NCBI GenBank assembly: GCA_030323885.1
Contig: CM059187.1
Span: 133,822,029 to 133,886,028, forward strand
Direction of reading: 5' to 3'
DNA from: Branchipolynoe longqiensis
Lineage: Eukaryota > Annelida > Polychaeta > Phyllodocida > Polynoidae
DNA length: 64,000 bases
This document shows positions 30,606 to 40,214 of the stretch, in pieces. The notes beneath the pieces were generated by a model, which saw nothing but the letters and a program-made list of their open reading frames with translations, had not been told where the DNA came from and did no database searches. A program made the position numbers and the translations under genes. Numbering within the stretch: the stretch's first letter is position 1; the number at the start of each line of letters is the position of its first letter.

Positions 30606-30978
30606 AACTGTTGCCATGGCATTGAACCATTTTCGATCCGAATTACCATAAAGCAGCATCGTGCGGCAACAAAGAGTGAGCAGACGACAACCGAGGGACA
30701 TTTCTAAGCGCAGTAAAACGGCGTTAGTTTCTAAGCGATAATGACCTGGTCAGCAGTTGGAAAATAGAACACAGGAAAAAGTAGTATCCCCATTTCACTG
30801 TGAAAAACTGTTGCCATGGTACCAAACCATTTTCGGTCCTAAATTACCATAAAGCAGCATCGCTGCGTGTGCGGCAACAACCAGGCGAGCAGACGACAAC
30901 CGGACATTTCTAAGCGCAGCAAAACGGCGTTAGCTTCTAAACGATAATGATTGGGTCAGCGGTTGGAAAATAGAACAT
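30606..30978. repeat. Direct duplication, about 170 bp, period 200
   Basis: 30606-30771 and 30806-30978 are closely similar (both begin AACTGTTGCCATGG and end GTTGGAAAATAGAACA). They share ACCATAAAGCAGCATCG and TTTCTAAGCGCAG blocks. The second copy has small insertions. Composition is moderate and no open frame spans either unit. Confidence 0.85.
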
Positions 30979-30984
30979 GGGCAA

Positions 30985-31320
30985 GCCCGGCATATGGCCG
31001 TGCTCTCGTCGGCCAGACTCCGGATTTGTGCGGAGCCATTGAGTCGAATGGACGTGGTAAATGTAAAGCGGCCTGGGCTGTTATCGTCGCCGGCCACTAG
31101 GTGGCGCGGTGGGTTGGTGCGGGTGAGAAGGGTGTGGGGGTGGTGGAAGGGGGTGGGGGGTGGAGCACGGCCTGCTTGACCAGTCATCTGGCGGTTACAG
31201 GCCGCGCGCAGGCAAGTTCTCCCCGGCGCCATTAGACTCCGGGTTCCGCCTGACGGGTAATGGAGTTGAACACCCGGCCGCAGTTGTGCAGCACTGTGCC
31301 ACCGTGGTATTATTGCATGG
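30985..31320. other. GC-rich unique island
   Basis: CpG-rich non-repetitive DNA (CGTCGCCGGCCACTAGGTGG, GGCCGCGCGCAGG) ending at the CCCACCGT minisatellite. CACTAGGTGGCG at 31095-31106 resembles a CTCF-type core (inference). Confidence 0.35.
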
Positions 31321-31324
31321 CGGC

Positions 31325-32480
31325 ACCGTCCCGAGGTCTAACCGTCCCACTGTCACACTGTCCCACCATCCCACCATCCCACCATCCCACCATCCCACCG
31401 TCCCACCGTCCCACCGTCCCACCGTCCCACCGTCCCACTGTCACATCGTCCAGCTGTCACACCGTCCCACCGTCCCACCATCCCACCATCACACCGTCCC
31501 ACTGTCCCACCGTCCCACTGTCACATCGTCCCACTGTCACACCGTCCTACCGTCCCATCGTCCCACCATCCCACCATCACACCGTCCCACCGTCCCACCG
31601 TCCCACCGTCCCAACGTCCCATCATCTAACTGTCCCACTGTCACACTGTCCCACCATCCCAACGTCCCACCGTCCCACCATCCCACCGTCCCACTGTCAC
31701 ATCGTCCCACTGTCACATCGTCCCACTGTCACATCGTCCCACTATGACATCGCCCCACTATGACATCGTCCCACCGTCCCACCATCCCACCACCCCACTG
31801 TCACATCATCCCACTCTCACATCATCCCACTGTCACATCGTCTCACTGTCACATCGTCCCACTGTCACACCGTCCCACCGTCCCACCATCCCACCGTCCC
31901 ACCGTTCCACCCTCCTACAGTCCTACCGTCCCACTGTCACATTGTCCCACTGTTACATCGTCCCACCGTCCCAGTGTCCCACCGTCCCACCGTCCCACCG
32001 TCCCACTGTTACATCGTCCCACTGTCACATTGTGCCACTGTTACATCGTCCCATCGTCCCATCGTCCCATCGTCCCATCGTCCCATCGTCCCACCGTCCC
32101 ACCATCCCACTGTCACATCATCCCACCATCCCGCCGTCCCACCGTCCCACCGTCCCACCATCCCACTGTCACATCGTCCCACCGTCCCACCGTCCCACTG
32201 TAACATCGTCCCACACATCATCCCACTGTCACATCGTCCTACTGTCACATCGTCCCACTGTCACATCATCCCACTCTCCCGCCGTCCCACCGTCCCACCG
32301 TCCCACCGTCCCACGCTCCCACTGTCACATCATCCCACTGTCACATCGTCCCACTGTCACATCATCCCACTGTCCAACCGTCCCACCGTCCCACCGTCCC
32401 ACCGTCCCTCCGTCCCACCGTCCCTCCGTCCCACCGTCCCACCGTCCCACCGTCCCACCGTCCCACCGTCCCACCGTCCA
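31325..32480. repeat. CCCACCGT decamer minisatellite
   Basis: About 115 units of ten bases: TCCCACCGTC with variants TCCCACCATC, TCCCACTGTC and ACATCGTCCC. Ten bases is close to one DNA helical turn. Three long overlapping plus frames (Pro/Ser/His/Thr) and a minus frame (Trp/Asp/Gly/Thr) are open only because a 10-bp unit cycles through the three frames without stops. Confidence 0.95.
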
Positions 32481-33018
32481 TATACCCACTTACCTATGAT
32501 ATGTACCATCCCACACACCTTCTGATAAATTACTATACGTAATTCCGGGAAACGGCTAACGTGGGATCGGAAAGGCGCGGTCCGGGGTTCGATTCAGACT
32601 TATTCAGGGAAAGATGTGAGGTGAGGTGGGATGAGATGAGGCAAGGGTGGGAGTTGAGGTGGGGTTGGGGATGGCAGGATGCTGGCAGGATGGAATTAGG
32701 GATGAGAGGTATGTGTGAGAGTCTTGGACGAACAGATCACATTGCTATCGGTAGAAGCAGTGAGAAGGGGCCTTGGCTGAGTCCAATGGGGCTGTGCTAG
32801 GTTGAACAGGGCTCGACTCGGTTCGGGTTGGCCATGGACCGGTGTCTGGGACGATGGGGGCTGGGAGGGAAGAGTGGAAGATGGGGATAGGAGGCGGCAG
32901 GTGGAGTGGTAGAAGGGGCAGTTGGGCTACAACTCCCGGCTGTATCTGAATGGGTATAGAACATATTGCTAGGCTGAATATTGAACGCGAGGTGGCATCA
33001 ATTGTTGTGCAAGTCCCT
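32481..33018. other. Unique sequence, G-rich in places
   Basis: A tRNA-like piece (ACGTGGGATCGGAAAGGCGC with GGGTTCGATTC at 32584-32594) may be an eroded SINE head. No other feature was seen. Confidence 0.35.
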
Positions 33019-33021
33019 AGC

Positions 33022-33352
33022 CTGACCGGGCGCGATGTCCGAATGGGTAGAGCGCACAACTCGCGTACGGGAGATCAGTAGTTCGCGAGTTTGGTTCCCA
33101 GTCGAGTCAAACCAATGACTTATAAAATTGATACACATGTCTTCCCAGCCTGGTGCTCAACAGTAATATGACTGGTTAGCTCAGTATAAGGATAGTGTGA
33201 CTGAGTGGGATATGGGGTTATGGTGGTGGCGGCCTGTATTCCCAGTGGGGCAGCACTATGAAATCGCCATGAGTGCGCACTGTCACAAGTCAGTACCAGT
33301 CCTGATATGACTTTAGATGTTGCAAGGACGTAAAACTCCATCAACCAACCAA
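33022..33352 (+). mobile_element. SINE-A, full length
   Basis: Head ACCGGGCGCGATGTCCGAAT, B-box-like GTTTGGTTCCCAG, and complete body. The tail is AAACTCCATCAACCAACCAA. Confidence 0.88.
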
Positions 33353-34057
33353 CTTTAGCCTCACTCGATTGAGGTATCGATCTCACGACCACCCACCCCA
33401 CCCCACTCCACCCCACTGCCCGCCCGCCCGGACGGGAAGCGGGCGTTCTAACCCGCTGGCCCCCACCCCTTCTGACCATATTTGGACTGCGTGTGCTTCG
33501 TGGCGCGTGGCGCCCCCTGATGGCAAACGGCGCTGCGCCAAAGTAACCATGGCGTGGTCGAGTAACCCAACTGCTTTGGGAGGAGAAGGCAGGGAGAATG
33601 GTTGTAACCGGTGGCCCCCTGATGGAAGGCAACATGGCCCGTCTAGTCTGCAACACTGCGTCTGCGACTTGTAGATTTCACGGTCGATTTGCTCTACAAA
33701 TGGCGGGTAGCGGGACCCCGGCTGGAGCCATCCCTCAACTCGGGCAGCAGTGATGGAGTCGAGATAACGCCCGACATGGCCTTATCAGGACTCGAGTCGG
33801 GACATTGTTTACGGCTTGCCTGTGACGGGCGACGCATGCGCACGCGCCGCCACTATAGTGGTGGGTGCTGCCCCCCCCCCCCCCCCCCCCCCCCCTGGGA
33901 GCGCCAGCGCAGGTCCCGCGGTGATTTAGATAATTTATGGACGACGGTGAACAAAAAGTATATCCGACTGAATTACAAAATAGATCATTTGGCACTTTCC
34001 CCGCCGCCAAAGGTTTCGCTCGTATTGTATATATAGCATAGGGTATACACACACATA
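33353..34057. other. GC-rich unique sequence with a 25-base C run
   Basis: CpG-rich around 33400-33560 and 33770-33910. An uninterrupted run of 25 C lies at 33871-33895. Short open frames on both strands have no domain. Such homopolymers are prone to length error. Confidence 0.45.
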
Positions 34058-34059
34058 TA

Positions 34060-34394
34060 CAGTACAACCCTGTTAAACCAAGCTCGGTTAAACCAAGCTC
34101 GGTTAAACCAAACGATGGGTTACTCCAAACTTTTTTGGGCGGCCCGGCAAAATACTACAATTTATAAAAAATTGGTTAAACCAAAGTCGGTTAATCCAAA
34201 CTATCGGTTAAACCAAACAAAATTGTCGGGCCCCAGGCCACTTGCGGTGTGGTTAAACCAAACTTTCATGTGGTTATAAGGTCTACTGAGACTTTTGTTA
34301 TCTGATAAATGGTAGTATTTTGCCAGGCGGAAAAAAAAGTTTGGATTAAGCGATCGTTTTGTTTAACTGAGCTTGGTTTAACTGGGTTAGAATG
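34060..34394. mobile_element. Pogo/Tigger-like MITE, 335 bp
   Basis: Ends CAGTACAACCCTGTTAAACC and (inverse) GGTTTAACTGGGTTAGAATG, flanked by TA on both sides. GGTTAAACCAA words recur through the interior in both orientations (subterminal repeats). There is no transposase. Confidence 0.8.
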
Positions 34395-34527
34395 TATATA
34401 CATAAAAAACAAGAATCAAAGTGTCCACATACATTGTATATTGCATTCATAATGCACTTGCGTTTTTGACAAAGCCAAGTCAAAGTCGAAGCCAATCTTG
34501 GTTAAACCAATGATCGGTAAATATAAC

Positions 34528-34860
34528 CATGGTTGGTTGTTGGAGTTTCATGTCCTAGCAACATCTAAGGTCATATCACAATGAGAACCGACTTGTGACA
34601 GTGCACACTCGTGGTGACGTTATACTGCTGCTCCACTGGGAAATCCATCCACCAACACCATGACCCGATATCCCACTCAGGCACATTATCCTGACACTGA
34701 TCTAGCCAGTCCTTGCCTTCTCTTAGAAATGCCGAGCACAAGGCTAGGAAGCAACAAGTATCAATTTAAAAGTCATTGGTTTGACTCGACTGGGAACCGA
34801 ACTCCAGACCATTCGCATGTGAGGCCCGCACTCTGCCGATTAGGCCACCGTGCCCGGTAC
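34528..34860 (-). mobile_element. SINE-A, full length
   Basis: Tail GGTTGGTTGTTGGAGTTTCA at 34530, complete body, and head ending GGCCACCGTGCCCGGTAC. Confidence 0.9.
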
Positions 34861-35104
34861 ATGATATAAGCAGACGATATCAAGTCTCCGTTAGTTACTT
34901 AAAAGATCTAATTTTTCAGAGTATTTCTGTTTATGTAGGTAGTTTTTTTAAATACGTATGCTGACCAATTCAAAATGAATTTGTGTCGGTTTGCTGACCA
35001 TTTAAAAATTTGCCTGCTGTCACCCACTTCAGATTGAGGCTATGTCAAGCAGGTTACAGAGGACGGAGTGGTCACGTGTGTCCTAACCACTGAAGGGTTT
35101 CCCG

Positions 35105-35660
35105 GTTGAAAACCCCACTCCTGCTCCCCTCCCTTCTCCCTTCCTCCCCATCCCCTTCCTGCCCTCTTCTCTTCGTCCCCTCTTCTCTTCTCCCGTCCTC
35201 TTTTCCTCCCCTCTTCTCTTCCTTCCTTCCCCCCTCCTTCCTCCTCTCCTCGTCCCTTCCTCCTCCCCTCCATTCTTCCTCCCTTCCTCCCCTCCTCTCC
35301 TCCCTTCCTCTCTTCCCCCTGAGCGTCCCCTCTCCACTCCACTCCTCCCATCCTCCTCATATCCTCGTTCTCCCATCTCCACTCCACTCCCCTCCCAACC
35401 TCCTCCTCACATCCTCCTCCCTCCTCCCTCCTCCCTCCTCCCTCCTCCCTCCTCCCTCCTCCCTCCTCCCTCCCCCCTCCTCCATCCTCCCACCTTCCTC
35501 ATCACCTCCTCCATCCTACTCCCTCCTCCGCTCCCCTCCTTCTCTCAATTCCTCCATCCTCCCTCCTCCTCGCCCTGCCATACTCCTATCCATTACTCCC
35601 CTCGTCCCTCACACCCACCACCCCTTCCCTTACCCTCCTCCCTCCTCCTCATTCCTCTAA
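35105..35660. repeat. Pyrimidine-only tract (CT-rich)
   Basis: CTTCCTCCCCTCC-type sequence with few purines, including a perfect CCTCCCT heptamer array near 35420-35470. Its mirror symmetry suits triplex (H-DNA) formation. Ser/Pro/Leu frames on plus and Gly/Glu/Arg frames on minus are compositional. Confidence 0.85.
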
Positions 35661-35880
35661 AGGCGCGTGCTAAGCCAGACTAAAGTCAGCGCTGGCCGCG
35701 CCGAACACGTGATGGCGCACGCGTATTAGACATGGGAAGCCACAGAGCGCCCCGGGGTGAAGCCAGCCGAAATTCGCCGGCGGGTCTCGGGGTGCCCTGT
35801 GCCGACACGCGGCCTTTGTGTTCGGGGTCCCGCGTGTCAGCACGGCTTTGTGCCCGGGGTCGGCCGCCCGGCCCTGGGGT
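35661..35880. other. CpG-rich unique island between two pyrimidine tracts
   Basis: Non-repetitive, with GCGCACGCGTATTAG, GGCCGCGCCGAACACGTG and GGGTCCCGCGTGTC. No exon was recognised. It could be an unmethylated regulatory island (inference). Confidence 0.4.
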
Positions 35881-36645
35881 AGCCCAGTCCACTTCCCCAC
35901 CCCTCGCTTCCTCACCGGGTCTCTGGTCACCGAGTCCCCCCTCACCGGCTTCTCCCTACCCCGGCCTTCTCCCGCCTTTCCCTGTCTCCTCCACTCCGGC
36001 TCCTCCTCCTAGATTCCCCCTATTCGCCCCCACCCTGCTCCTCACCTCTGTTCCCTCTCCCCCCCCTTTCCCCACATCTTCTCCCTTTCCCCACCCCTTC
36101 TCCCTTCCAGCCCTTCCACCCCCAATCCTCTCCGGTTCCTCCTTACAGGCTCCCAACTCCCCGGCTCTTCTACCCGCTGTCCCAGCCTCCAGACTCCCCT
36201 TGCTCCTGTCCCTATCCCCGCTCCTCTCCCAACTCCTCTCTGGCCCCGTGCCCCAAATCCACCTCCCCCTCCCCGGTTCCGGCCCCCCTCACCCCCGTTC
36301 CTGATCCCCCTTCCCCAATGTCCCGGCTCCACCCACACTCCCGGCTCCCCCTGCCCCCAGTCCCTCCTCCTCCTCCCGCACTCCCGGCTCCCCTCTGCAC
36401 TTTCGGCTCCCCCTCCCCCTCCCCCAAGTCCCGTTCCCCGCCCGCATTCTCGACTTCCACCCCCCCCCCCAATCCCTCCCCCTTCTCTCCAGTCCCGACC
36501 CCGCTCCCTAGCCCCGTCTCCCGCTCCCGACAACCGGCTGCCTCCGGCCGCTGAGGCCCTATGCCCATCCTCTCCCTCCCCCCCCCCCCCCTCCTCCCCC
36601 CTCATCCGCACCACCCAGCACCCACCCTCCACACAATCCACTCAC
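35881..36645. repeat. C-rich low-complexity tract
   Basis: CCCCCTCCCCGGCTCC-type sequence: pyrimidine-rich with interspersed CGG, and several C runs (36062-36070, 36461-36470, 36579-36591). Frames on both strands are compositional. Confidence 0.8.
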
Positions 36646-36839
36646 TTCCAATCTGTGTTACAAGTGCCGCTAGATCAGGGCTGCTCGGAACGAATTAACG
36701 TGCGGCGCTGCGTGCGTGCGACTGCGACTGTCGTGTTTAGACTGTCCGATTCCATATCGGCAGCGACTAGTCGACCTTTACAGACTAGTTCCCGCAGGTA
36801 CGTCTGCTAGGCCAGTCTGTACATGCCAGACAGTTTTCT

Positions 36840-37134
36840 TGAAGATTTATACTGCATATCATGGATAAGTCTAAATAGACTTGTTTTCACCATTAGACAG
36901 TTTGTCGATAGAAAGCCCGAGCCTACACTTTTACCGACCCAAGGGATTTTTAACCTCCCACACCACATAGACATGGTATCAGAGCAACCAGCCTTTGATG
37001 ACACTGTAAGTTATACACAGCAGTGGAAATCCAAAGTGGCAGAGCTGGGGGCATGGGGAATCGAACCACTGACCTTCAGATTAGGACTCCGACCTAGAAA
37101 AAAGTCAGACACTCTAACCACTCTACCACAGAGA
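36840..37134 (-). mobile_element. SINE-B copy
   Basis: Minus-strand copy: tail-side block TCTTGAAGATTTATACTGC (from about 36837), CAGTTTGTCGATAGAAAGCC, CACACCACATAGACATGG, then B-box complement GGGAATCGAACCACTGACC and the head complement CTCTAACCACTCTACCACAG. Confidence 0.88.
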
Positions 37135-37207
37135 ACACCACTATTTATTTGGAAACATTGTAGTATTTTCCATGTTGCGCTTATTTTAATGATGGTTTAG
37201 TTACCCT

Positions 37208-37262
37208 TCCATAACATATAAGTTCATGATGAACCTTGTTTTCAATGATGAGCAGCTTTAAT
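37208..37262 (+). repeat. Dispersed hairpin repeat copy
   Basis: CCATAACATATAAGTTCATG, then ATGAACCTTGTTTTCAATG. Homologous to 39180-39245 and to the minus strand of 19608-19690; the central stem is at 37220-37237. Confidence 0.45.
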
Positions 37263-37390
37263 CATTAGTTTGTCATTTATTGTCTTGAATGATTTGTTAG
37301 TAATATTAATTATTATTTTGTAAGTGCATTTATCTCGGAGCTACCAAGGAGCTCCCTGGTCAACAACTACCATTCTTGATGGGTAACATG

Positions 37391-37798
37391 TCATCATCAT
37401 GCTGTCAGTCGCGATGCGACAAAGACTGCTTTCATTACTTGACTGCCGCTCTCCATTTAGCTCTCTGCTGTGAGAGTGATGTTCATGAGTCGGTCTTAAT
37501 GTCTCTTAGCTTCAGGTTTCTCTTGATGGTATCCTTGAACCGGAGATGAGGGCACCCTCTTTTTCTGTAACCAGAAGACAGTTGAGAATAGAGGATCTGC
37601 TTTGGTAGCCTGTCTGATGACATCCTCATGAGGTGTCCAGTCCACCGGAGATTCTTTTTCATCAGAAGATCTTCCATAGAGGGCAGCCCCGTCCGTTCGA
37701 GTATTTCCTTATTTGTCACTTTGTCCTTCCAGGTTAGCCTCATGATTGAACGCAGATGTTGCATCATGAAGGTATGCAGCTTGTTCACATGTCGTCTG
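37391..37798 (-). pseudogene. LINE family 1 3' end
   Basis: On the minus strand the frame reads NKLHTFMMQHLRSIMRLTWK, DKVTNKEILERTGLPSMEDL, and RKRGCPHLRFKDTIKRNLKL to TDS-stop near 37483. The C-terminal piece then continues in another frame after a small change. The CATCATCAT tract at 37391-37400 is the 3' tail. There is no head segment: the 5' truncation point (about 37798) is flanked by unique sequence. Confidence 0.85.
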
Positions 37799-37799
37799 T

Positions 37800-38070
37800 C
37801 AACATATCAAAAACTGTCTAATGGCTATGTTCTCCATTGGTTTCTCGGGTAGGTTATTTTGTTTTATGTATATATTTTTGTATGCTTCAATATATTTTAT
37901 GTTTCTGGCCGCGCTGTGGTCTGCCATAGATATGACACTTCTCTCATAGCTAGCCACAGTAGGTCTGCTATCGCATCATTTCTTCAGGTATTGTTTGCTG
38001 CTTTATGAATATATGTTGTGTCTCTACTGGAGGTGAACGCCATACCTTTTAAGCATTTACTCGTGGGCAA
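37800..38070. other. AT-rich unique sequence, nothing recognised
   Basis: No supported feature was seen. Confidence 0.4.
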
Positions 38071-38072
38071 CA

Positions 38073-38404
38073 TTTATAGTTGCATGGTCCGATGGATTTG
38101 AGTTGCTGTCATTTTCTGAGATAAATATATTAGGATGTTCGTTATAATCTACCTTACTCTAGTTTGAAGTAATTTTTATTTTAAATGGCTGCCTTTTGAA
38201 CTATTTGAAATGCAAGCATGCTAAATTAATTGTGGCAAGCGCACTAAAACTGTAACACCATAGGCTTCTGCAGTAACATGTTCTATTCAATTCTTGCGGT
38301 ATTATTCCCTTCTATGTGTCTGAGTTGGATATGTAAAATAAAATCTAGATAACTGTTTTGGTTCTGAAAATTTGATGTTTTCATCAGACAATGCAGCTGT
38401 AAGT
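38073..38404 (+). mobile_element. MITE-1 copy
   Basis: Left end AGTTGCATGGTCCGATGG, right end CATCAGACAATGCAGCTGTAA. The interior is in the usual order, with one deletion near 38320. Confidence 0.8.
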
Positions 38405-38444
38405 TTAAGGTCATAACAAGACAGATACTAACTTGTCACTAAAC

Positions 38445-38935
38445 CCAGACGAGGCGGCAGAATCGCTAGAATGCAGGCTTCCCGTTCGGAAGGTCGGGAA
38501 TTCATAACCAAAGACCCTATAATACTAAGACGGCTCACTCCCTATCTCTCCCATGGTAATGTATATTTTGCAGTGCCACCTTGTGGTGGGTTTGATCAGC
38601 CCAGCTGCTGGTTGTTGTTTCACATGTAAACACATACAATTATATTATACATGAGATAGGTAAGTATGAATACACATCAATATGAAATTGCTATGAACAA
38701 ATACACATCATCATCATCAGCAGCATCGTGATCCTCACACATCTTTCACATTCATATATACATTTATACATATAAGATAGCACCTGTTTAACCAAGAGAA
38801 CAGCCAGCGCACCAAGTGGTGGGTTTGATCATTTTGATTACACAGTACAGGCTGAGTGAGCCGTCTTAGTATTATAGGGTCTTTGTCATAACCGAGCTGA
38901 ATCAAAACCGATGTTTTAAAACCTGGAAATTGATT
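38445..38935 (+). mobile_element. SINE-A head split by another element
   Basis: 38447-38508 is the SINE-A head (CCAGACGAGGCGGCAGAATC ... AAGGTCGGGAATTC). It resumes after the insert at 38886 (TCATAACCGAGCTGAATCAA ... GGAAATTGAT). Removing 38509-38885 plus one 7-bp repeat restores the expected order up to the first bases of the body; the rest of the body is absent. Confidence 0.75.
38509..38885. mobile_element. 377-bp element with perfect 32-bp inverted ends
   Basis: 38509-38540 and 38854-38885 are perfect 32-bp inverted repeats (CAAAGACCCTATAATACTAA ... at the left). The element is flanked by TCATAAC at 38502-38508 and 38886-38892, a 7-bp target duplication within SINE-A sequence. Seven is unusual: hAT and P elements usually give 8, some Dada-type elements 6-7 (family knowledge). 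The interior encodes nothing. Perfect ends mean it is young. Confidence 0.85.
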
Positions 38936-38942
38936 CTCTTTT

Positions 38943-39148
38943 AAAGTTGCATAATCAGAAGGTCCTGAATGTTTGCCACACTTTTTTGATTTAAATATTA
39001 AGTGGATCCTTATCGAGATGGTGGCGGAAAAAATGGTATTTTTGTAAATGTTTTAAAGTGAAAACATCTAAAATCAATGTTGATGTGCACGCTGAAATGC
39101 AGGATAGGATGCTGATCAGCAGTGACAGTGTCTATTGAATTGACCTTT
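38943..39148 (+). mobile_element. MITE-1-related copy with replaced segment
   Basis: Starts TTTTAAAGTTGCATAATCAG and contains GTGAAAACATCTAAAATCAA and CAGCAGTGACAGTGTCTATT, matching MITE-1 blocks. The first third after the left end does not match; it includes 30 bases (39012-39041) found identically at 43655-43684. The right end is lost at a T-run (39147 on). Confidence 0.5.
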
Positions 39149-39179
39149 TTTTTTTTTTCTTTTTTTTTTATTGAGGCTG

Positions 39180-39245
39180 TATTTATTCTGTCCATAGCAT
39201 GTAAGCCTGGGTACCCAGGCTTGTTTTCAATGCTGGCCAGCTGTA
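39180..39245 (+). repeat. Dispersed hairpin repeat copy with perfect 20-bp palindrome
   Basis: GTCCATAGCATGTAAG, then palindrome AAGCCTGGGTACCCAGGCTT at 39203-39222, then GTTTTCAATGCTGGCCAGC. Shared with 19608-19690 (minus) and 37208-37262 (plus). The stem is maintained in each despite base changes. Confidence 0.55.
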
Positions 39246-39722
39246 GTGTTGGTGTTGTCTTACCAAACAGTAGCTGCTGATAAGTTATTTGATTGTCTGC
39301 ATTTCAGTAGCAGATAGATAGAATGTTGGTATGCTTAGTAGCCTATGTTAGTTTTTTTGGGCCCTCTTGGCATTGTATTTTTGTTCTATTCTTATTACTA
39401 TGTTAGTTGTTTTCTTAAGGTTCTATGTTAGTGTTTTGGGGTTTTCTTGGGAAGAGTTTTCCGCTTGTTTCTACTTAATTCTATACTAGCCTATTTTATT
39501 TACATGTCCATATGCTTGTATGTAATAGGTGGTTGAGTTATGTTCATTTGAAATTGATTTGATTTATATTGTTGTTGGATATGTTCTCTCCATAGAGCAA
39601 TATCAGTTTAATTAGGACCTTAGTTGGCTATGTGTTACCAAATATTAGTAAGTGCTTTGGTCTTCGAAAGTTTTGTGCTTTCATCAGACTATTGTAGCTT
39701 GAATTTGAAGAACTCCCTGATT
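39246..39722. other. T-rich unique sequence, nothing recognised
   Basis: TTCTATGTTAGT-type words recur several times at 39345-39440 but no clear unit emerges. Confidence 0.4.
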
Positions 39723-39725
39723 GCA

Positions 39726-39945
39726 GACGGGATGGCCGAATGAGTTAGAGCATCCGTCTCAGGTGTTGGTAGATCATGGGATCGTGGTTACAAATCTTGG
39801 TCGAGTCAAAGCAATGACTTAAAAATGTATACTTGTCGCTTCCTATCCAGGCGCTCGGCCATATTAGGATAGGACCAGGTGCAGCGGAATGAGGAAGACC
39901 AAATGTCCACGATTGAAATTGCCATGCTTAAACAACTAATGTACC
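39726..39945 (+). mobile_element. SINE-A with short form-B tail
   Basis: Head GACGGGATGGCCGAATGAGT, weak B box, body start TACTTGTCGCTTCCTATCC, then GTGCAGCGGAATGAGGAAGA and ATTGAAATTGCCATGCTTAA to ACTAATGTACC. Confidence 0.85.
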
Positions 39946-40200
39946 CCAAAAATAATTGTAGACGGCAGGGAGGGTTGGTGTTTTGTACATTTTCTTTAAT
40001 TGATCAGCATATGAATTAGGAGTGGGAGGATGGACAATTTCTTTTAAGTAAACAGCATATGTCTTCATCATACACGGGAGCACACGATGTTGGAATATGA
40101 CAAAGTTAGCCATCCCGGAAGTTATGCTCCGAACTGCACTTATTAGTCGGTGTATTAATTAGTAGCAAATCCACGAGGGCATTGGATGACTGCCTAAGAA
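39946..40200. other. AT-rich unique sequence, nothing recognised
   Basis: No supported feature was seen. Confidence 0.4.
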
Positions 40201-40214
40201 GCTGATTACTTCAT

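Noticed and set aside
31160..32525. Overlapping open frames of 150-250 codons on three plus frames
   Set aside because: They come from the stop-free 10-bp CCCACCGT array, and the minus strand is open too.
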